Of a DNA stretch of 11,818 nucleotides, positions 7,850 through 11,818 are shown one piece after another. The notes beneath the pieces were generated by a model. It was not told the DNA's origin. It did not search any database and saw only the letters and a program-made list of their open reading frames with translations. The position numbers and the translations under genes are program-made. This stretch comes from Bacteroidales bacterium UBA2716. GTDB lineage: Bacteria; Bacteroidota; Bacteroidia; Bacteroidales; UBA932. The first letter of the stretch is position 1, and each line of letters begins with the position of its first letter. The DNA is taken from contig DEKS01000126.1 in the NCBI GenBank assembly GCA_002354005.1, forward strand, positions 1 to 11,818. Reading direction: 5' to 3'.

Positions 7850-9152
7850 AGACTTTTATGCAACCCGGTCCACCGCCTGGTGGAAGGTGGCTATTGCCAT
7901 GATTGGCAGCTGCCTGTCCGGCGTCACCTTTGTGTCGGTGCCCGGCATGGTGGGTAGCGTGGGATTCGGCTACCTGCAAATGTGCGTGGGCTTTTTCCTG
8001 GGCTATCTGGTGATTGCCTTCGTGCTCACGCCGCTGTATTTCCGCCTCAACGTGGTGTCTGTGTACCAATACCTGGAACAGCGCTTTGGTGTATCGGCCC
8101 ACAAGACGGGCGCCTGGTTTTTCTTTCTCTCCAAAATGCTGGGCGCGGCCGTGCGGCTGTTCCTGATGATTGCTACGCTGCAGCTGCTGGTGGCCGGCCC
8201 GGCGGGCATCCCCTTCTGGGTAACGGTGCTGGTGGTGATGCTGCTGGAATGGCTGTACACCGTGCGCGGGGGCGTAAAAGCCGTCATCGGCCTGGACATG
8301 GTAAAAACCCTGTCCATGGTGGTGGCGGTGGCGCTGTGCCTGGTGCTCATCGCCCGGGAGGTAGGCGCGCCGGACACCTCGCTCATGCGGGTGTTCTATT
8401 TTGACGACGTGAACCATCCGCAGTTCTTCTGGAAACAGCTCCTGGGCGGCCTGTTCACCGTGGTGGCCACCACCGGCATGGACCAGGACATGATGCAGCG
8501 CACCCTGGCCTGCAAGAGCGTACGGGACTCGCAAAAGAACCTCATCGTGAGCGTGTGCCTGCAAATTGTCACCATCGCCCTGTTCCTTTTCCTGGGCGTG
8601 TACCTGTATCAGTTTGCGGCCCTGCATGGCCTGGAAGCCAAGGGGGACACCCTCTTCCCGGCCGTTGCCTGGAGCGGTCTCCTGCCGGCCTCGGGGCTGG
8701 TAGCAACGCTGTTCATCGTGGGGCTGGTAATGGCAGGCTTTCCGGCCGGCGGAAGCGCGTTGACCTCCTTAACCACGTCGTTTACCATCGACATTCTGGG
8801 TGGAAAAGACAGCAAACGTAGCTGGATTCATACCGGAATGGCGGTCCTGATGGCCGTTTGCATCCTGGTGTTCAACGCCCTTAACAGCACCTCCGTGATA
8901 GACGCCGTGTACCGGCTGGCCAGCTATACGTACGGCCCCATTCTGGGCCTGTTCAGCTTTGGCCTTTGCTGCAAGGCACGGGTGCGGGACAAGTGGGTGC
9001 CGGCGGTGGCCGTGGCCGCTCCCCTGCTATGCCTGCTACTGGACCTCAACTCCGTGCGCTGGTTCGGCGGCTACCACTTCAGTTACGAGCTTCTTCTGAT
9101 GAACGCCGTCTTTACCATGCTGGGGCTTTGCCTTCTGATTCGCAAAAAATAA
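7842..9152 (+). CDS. Sodium:solute symporter (SSS) family protein, N-terminally shortened, atypical Na2 site
   Basis: Inner-membrane protein of the SSS family (PutP/vSGLT fold), 436 aa with about 12 hydrophobic helices. Family motifs include AMIGSCLSGVTFVSVPGMVG (core helix 1), QYLEQRFG, SKMLGAAVRLFLM, TTGMDQDMMQRTLACKS and SALTSLTTSFTIDILG. Most SSS proteins are 480-550 aa and begin with a peripheral helix before the core; that helix is missing here. The ATG at 7842 is inside the LytTR gene end, and an in-frame TGA lies 9 nt upstream, so no longer form is possible without a frameshift. Residues 301-302 are Pro-Ala where PutP has the sodium ligands Ser340-Thr341 and most relatives have Ser-Ser, by my hand alignment. 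The substrate cannot be told. It may be a transporter with altered coupling or a sensor working with the LytTR protein. Confidence 0.88.
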   Translation: MAKDFYATRSTAWWKVAIAMIGSCLSGVTFVSVPGMVGSVGFGYLQMCVGFFLGYLVIAFVLTPLYFRLNVVSVYQYLEQRFGVSAHKTGAWFFFLSKMLGAAVRLFLMIATLQLLVAGPAGIPFWVTVLVVMLLEWLYTVRGGVKAVIGLDMVKTLSMVVAVALCLVLIAREVGAPDTSLMRVFYFDDVNHPQFFWKQLLGGLFTVVATTGMDQDMMQRTLACKSVRDSQKNLIVSVCLQIVTIALFLFLGVYLYQFAALHGLEAKGDTLFPAVAWSGLLPASGLVATLFIVGLVMAGFPAGGSALTSLTTSFTIDILGGKDSKRSWIHTGMAVLMAVCILVFNALNSTSVIDAVYRLASYTYGPILGLFSFGLCCKARVRDKWVPAVAVAAPLLCLLLDLNSVRWFGGYHFSYELLLMNAVFTMLGLCLLIRKK

Positions 9153-9164
9153 CAATAGGTCGAT

Positions 9165-10451
9165 ATGAAAAAAACGCTCTCTCTCCTTCTTCTTCTCGCC
9201 CTCTGCCTGAGCGCACAGGCCCAAATTCCGCAAAAGGAAGCGCTGCTGCAGGACTTCCACGAGCGCCTGTACCGCGTGGGCATGAACATGGACCCGTACG
9301 AGTACCTCCCAGGGCCGCAAACGCCCGCTCCCAAGGGCTATAAACCATTCTATATCAGCCATTACGGCCGGCACGGCTCCCGCAGCAACTGGGCGGGCGA
9401 GGAATACGCCCAGATCCAGGCCAAGTACCAGCGGGCCGCAGACGCCGGACTCCTCACGGAGGAAGGCCTGCGTACCAAGGAGACCATCGACCGGCTCATT
9501 GCCCTGCACGACAACATGGACGGCCGCCTCACACCGCTAGGGGCAGAGGAGCATCGGCAAATTGCCGGACGCATGTATGCGAACTACGCGCGCGTATTTA
9601 AAAAGGGAAGCAAAAAGGTAACGGCCCGCTCCAGCGTGGTGCCCCGCGTGCTGGTGAGTATGACCGCCTTCACAGGAGAGCTCCTGAGCCGCCAAAGCGA
9701 TCTGGAGATTAGCTGGGACACCGGCGAGGAAATCATGAAAATTGTGAGTACGGATTCCCCCAGGCCTATCACCAAAGCCGTACAAGCCCTCCTGCGCGAG
9801 CGCCAGGACAAACATGTGCCGGACACGCTGGATTTCCAGCGCCGGGTATTCCTGCGCACGGATCCGTCCGTCACGGGCAGCACCAAAACCTTTATGTCAC
9901 AGACCTTTGACATGGCTGTAGGCTGCGCCGCCTTTGAACTGGGGGACCACCTGTTCCGCCTGTTCACGGACGAGGACCTTTTGGCCTACAACCAGATTCA
10001 CGTCCTGAGTTTCTACCTCCGCCAGTGCAACTCCGTGGAGTACGGCGACGACCGCATGCCGTCCGTAAATCCCACCATCGAGGATATCATTGAACGGGCC
10101 GATGCCGCCATCGCCACCGGCGAAACCGCCGCAGACCTCCGCTTCGGCCACGACTACCACGTGCTGGCGCTGGGCTCCCGCCTGGGCCTGAAGGGCATCG
10201 CGGAGCGCATGACGGCCGAGGAATGCCTGTACTGGCCCGGCTGGCGCTATACCCCCTTTGCCGCCAACATCCAGCTCATCTTCTATAAGAACAAGCAGGG
10301 TAACGTCCTGGTGAAGCCCCTCCTGAACGAGCGGGAGACGCCCGTCCTGGGCCTGGAAGGCGGCCCATACTACTCCTGGGAGGCTTACAAGGCCTGGCTC
10401 TATGCCCACTGGCCCAAGCCCACGCAAATGGAGACCGTGAATACGTTCTAA
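9165..10451 (+). CDS. Secreted histidine acid phosphatase (HAP, clade 2 histidine phosphatase)
   Basis: Periplasmic phosphomonoesterase. A Sec signal peptide (MKKTLSLLLLLALCLSAQAQ) is followed by a mature protein of about 408 aa, normal for the family. The catalytic RHG motif is at SHYGRHGSR (RHGSR at 69-73; His70 would be phosphorylated) and the HD proton-donor motif is RFGHDYH (His329-Asp330). Clade 2 members include phytases, inositol-polyphosphate phosphatases and glucose-1-phosphatases. HD rather than HAE argues against the MINPP subclass, but the substrate cannot be assigned from motifs. The start is 12 nt after the SSS stop, so it is probably the last gene of the operon. A plausible role is to release a solute such as a sugar or inositol for the adjacent SSS protein (inference). 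Ends at a strong terminator. Confidence 0.92.
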   Translation: MKKTLSLLLLLALCLSAQAQIPQKEALLQDFHERLYRVGMNMDPYEYLPGPQTPAPKGYKPFYISHYGRHGSRSNWAGEEYAQIQAKYQRAADAGLLTEEGLRTKETIDRLIALHDNMDGRLTPLGAEEHRQIAGRMYANYARVFKKGSKKVTARSSVVPRVLVSMTAFTGELLSRQSDLEISWDTGEEIMKIVSTDSPRPITKAVQALLRERQDKHVPDTLDFQRRVFLRTDPSVTGSTKTFMSQTFDMAVGCAAFELGDHLFRLFTDEDLLAYNQIHVLSFYLRQCNSVEYGDDRMPSVNPTIEDIIERADAAIATGETAADLRFGHDYHVLALGSRLGLKGIAERMTAEECLYWPGWRYTPFAANIQLIFYKNKQGNVLVKPLLNERETPVLGLEGGPYYSWEAYKAWLYAHWPKPTQMETVNTF

Positions 10452-10454
10452 TGC

Positions 10455-10490
10455 AAAAAGCCCTGCGCTCCGGGATGGAGGCAGGGCTTT
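10455..10490. terminator. Bidirectional rho-independent terminator between convergent genes
   Basis: A perfect 10-bp stem (AAAGCCCTGC at 10457-10466, GCAGGGCTTT at 10481-10490) extends, after a one-base bulge, by CTCC/GGAG (10468-10471 with 10477-10480) around a 5-nt loop. On the minus strand the stem is followed by a T-run (complement of the A-run at 10455-10459), ideal for the small lipoprotein gene ending at 10511. On the plus strand the stem ends in TTT, 5 nt after the phosphatase stop. Confidence 0.88.
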
Positions 10491-10510
10491 GAGTTCAAAC
10501 TCCCCAGGAA

Positions 10511-10897
10511 TTATTTCTTGGTGAGGGTGGAAGGGAAATTAGCGAGGATGGTGGTGCTGTCGCCGGACAGCTTCATGGTGCTTCCGGAAACTTCCACATA
10601 CATGTTGCTACCCATCTCGTCGTCAAGAGTTACATACACTTTGGAACCGCTCCAGTTCCAGGACTTGATGTTAGCGGTGAAATTGCCGGTAGTGGAAACT
10701 TTGGTTTCAGTAAAGGTCACCTCGACGGTTTTGCCACCGAACAACTCGCTCATCTTGCCGGTCCAAGTGCCTACGGCAGCCTTCTTAACGCGATTCACCT
10801 CAGCGTCGTTATTACCAGTGTCGGACTTGTAGCAGGAAGTGGCCATCAGGGCCACGGCTGCGACTGCGATAGCAGCGAAAATAGCTTTGATCTTCAT
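10511..10897 (-). CDS. Small lipoprotein with a lipocalin-like beta-rich fold, function unknown
   Basis: A 128-aa exported lipoprotein: basic start MKIK, a hydrophobic stretch (5-18) and a lipobox ATSC with Cys22 as lipidated residue. The mature part starts with a charged spacer, then VGTWTGKMSE (GxW, like the first strand of lipocalin-type barrels), EVTFTET, NFTANIKSWNWSG and repeated short beta strands to the end, consistent with a small beta-barrel. Codon use (more A/T, TTT/AAG-rich) looks different from the neighbouring GC-rich genes, as is common for highly expressed small lipoproteins. It is transcribed alone from a well-formed promoter (10912-10943) and ends at the shared terminator. 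I cannot assign a function. Confidence 0.82.
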   Translation of the reverse strand: MKIKAIFAAIAVAAVALMATSCYKSDTGNNDAEVNRVKKAAVGTWTGKMSELFGGKTVEVTFTETKVSTTGNFTANIKSWNWSGSKVYVTLDDEMGSNMYVEVSGSTMKLSGDSTTILANFPSTLTKK

Positions 10898-10911
10898 AAT
10901 TAAAAAAATTT

Positions 10912-10943
10912 AAAAGTTAACTTTCTTCTTTCGTTGCCGCAAA
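10912..10943 (-). promoter_or_regulatory. Bacteroidetes-type promoter of the small lipoprotein gene
   Basis: On the minus strand, TTTG (complement of 10940-10943) is followed after 20 nt by TAACTTTT (complement of 10912-10919), a near-perfect fit to TTTG-N19/20-TAnnTTTG (last base T instead of G). It lies 14 nt before the ATG at 10897, so the 5'-leader would be only about 8 nt. Confidence 0.75.
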
Positions 10944-10973
10944 CTTACGGTTTTAATTTTACAATTACAAACC

Positions 10974-11003
10974 TTTGGACCATAAGTTTTTTTGTTATCT
11001 TTG
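10974..11003 (+). promoter_or_regulatory. Bacteroidetes-type promoter of the phosphatase-dipeptidase fusion gene
   Basis: TTTG at 10974-10977 is followed after 18 nt by TATCTTTG at 10996-11003, a complete match to the -33/-7 consensus with slightly short spacing. The first ATG is at 11010, 6 nt after the box, so transcription would start at or beside it. If the second ATG (11022) is used, the leader is about 12 nt. Around 30 bp separates this -33 box from the divergent promoter of the small lipoprotein. Confidence 0.75.
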
Positions 11004-11009
11004 CAAGTT

Positions 11010-11818
11010 ATGAGAACAAAAATGAACTTTTGGCTGCTTGCAGCCGTCCTGTTTTTGGGGTGCAGCACCGCCCTTTGGGGCCAAAACGCAAAGGCATACA
11101 TCCCAGTAGAACAATTGCCGGACCTTATCCAGTGCCTCCCGGCGCCGCCTGCCAAGGACAGCCCTGCGTTCCAGTATGACAAACAGCGCTACAAGTGGGG
11201 CAAGCAGCAGCGGAAAAATGCGGCGCGGGCCGACATGGCCAAACGCGATGCCGTCTGGACCGACGAAGCCCTGATGGCAGAACTCTCCGTGCCGTTCGGC
11301 ATGGAACTGTCGGCCCAAAAAACGCCGGCCATCTGGAACGTGGTGGTGCGTGGATACCGTAACGTGAACGAGATGCGGGTGGCGCCCAAAGCTCATTATC
11401 AGCGCATCCGTCCGTTTGTTTACTTTAAGGAACCTACGCTTACCGGCGAGGACGATGCCCTCCGCGGAGAAGGCAGCTATCCTTCCGGGCATACGATGCG
11501 CGCCACGGCGGCGGCCCTCATTTTGGCGCAAATCAATCCAGAAGCGGCCAACGCTATTTACGCCCGCGCCTGGGAGGCCGGTGAAAGCCGCGTCATCGCC
11601 GGGGCCCACTGGCAGAGCGACGTGGACGCTACCCGCGTAGGGGCCGCTTTCGGGGTGTCGGTCCTGCAGACCAGCCCGGAATTCCAGGCCGACCTGGCTG
11701 CGGCCCGGGAGGAGTTCCAGCGCCTTTCCATCGGCAGGGATTACTTTGTGTCCGTGACAGATGTGGTGCCGGACGTCATTCTGGAAATCCGCTATTTTGG
11801 CACGTATAACTTTGTGGG
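11010..11818 (+). CDS. Secreted class A acid phosphatase (PhoN/PAP2) fused to a VanX-like M15D dipeptidase (partial, 3' end missing)
   Basis: One uninterrupted frame of 269 codons runs off the window. A signal peptide (hydrophobic 6-20) is followed by a complete class A non-specific acid phosphatase: the signature KX6RP (Lys127 to Pro135), PSGH (158-161) and SRX5HX3D (Ser193-Arg194, His200, Asp204) is intact, with LAQINPEAANAIY and the trailing EFQADLAAAREEFQRL matching the usual end of PhoN proteins. Immediately after, from residue 244, DYFVSVTDVVPDVILEIRY and YNFVG match the N-terminus of VanX/DdpX-type D-Ala-D-Ala dipeptidases; the zinc-binding part is beyond the window. Together this suggests a periplasmic bifunctional enzyme. 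Cys18 (LGC) may be a lipidation site but the lipobox is poor. Start alternatives are ATG at 11010 and ATG at 11022; the promoter lies 6-18 nt upstream. Confidence 0.85.
   Translation, partial: MRTKMNFWLLAAVLFLGCSTALWGQNAKAYIPVEQLPDLIQCLPAPPAKDSPAFQYDKQRYKWGKQQRKNAARADMAKRDAVWTDEALMAELSVPFGMELSAQKTPAIWNVVVRGYRNVNEMRVAPKAHYQRIRPFVYFKEPTLTGEDDALRGEGSYPSGHTMRATAAALILAQINPEAANAIYARAWEAGESRVIAGAHWQSDVDATRVGAAFGVSVLQTSPEFQADLAAAREEFQRLSIGRDYFVSVTDVVPDVILEIRYFGTYNFV

Noticed and set aside
11700..11818. Acquired vancomycin-resistance vanX gene
   Set aside because: The M15D part is fused to a phosphatase, its catalytic part is not visible, and there are no vanH or vanA-type ligase genes. Similar dipeptidases act in ordinary wall turnover and peptide salvage.

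Overview
The window looks like chromosomal DNA from a GC-rich member of the Bacteroidetes (Bacteroidota), probably an uncultured gut Bacteroidales; I cannot place it lower. The evidence is the Bacteroidetes-type promoters (TAnnTTTG -7 boxes, two of them with a TTTG element at the -33 position), the many lipoproteins and Sec signal peptides, the sigma-54 activator/lptE/TPR/secG cluster as I remember it from Bacteroides-like genomes, and the protein families themselves. I see no rRNA, tRNA, CRISPR array or insertion sequence.

Layout. (1) 1-2393: the last codons of an unidentified gene, then a ClpB disaggregase that lacks the usual N-terminal domain, preceded by a perfect 15-bp palindrome and followed by a strong terminator. 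(2) 2394-2646: gene-free DNA with small hairpins and two 37-bp direct repeats 51 bp apart. (3) 5330-2647, minus strand: a tight four-gene operon for a sigma-54 activator without receiver domain, the LPS transport lipoprotein LptE, a small TPR-like protein and SecG. (4) 5414-10451, plus strand, divergent from the previous operon: an OmpA-like/TPR lipoprotein, a membrane-anchored LytTR regulator, a sodium:solute symporter (SSS) homologue lacking the peripheral first helix and the usual Na2-site hydroxyl residues, and a secreted histidine acid phosphatase. Gaps are 9 nt, -8 nt and 12 nt, so they are probably co-transcribed. (5) 10455-10490: a bidirectional terminator shared with a convergent small lipoprotein gene (10897-10511). 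(6) 11010-end: a divergent secreted protein in which a complete class A (PhoN-type) acid phosphatase domain runs in frame into the start of a VanX-like M15D D-Ala-D-Ala dipeptidase domain, cut by the window end.

Main points of interest. The first is the phosphatase-dipeptidase fusion. The second is the LytTR/SSS/phosphatase operon, where the SSS protein may be a transporter with altered ion coupling or a sensor: the phosphatase could release a solute in the periplasm that the SSS protein imports or senses and LytTR responds to. That circuit is inference. Further points are the N-domain-less ClpB and the repeat element downstream of it.
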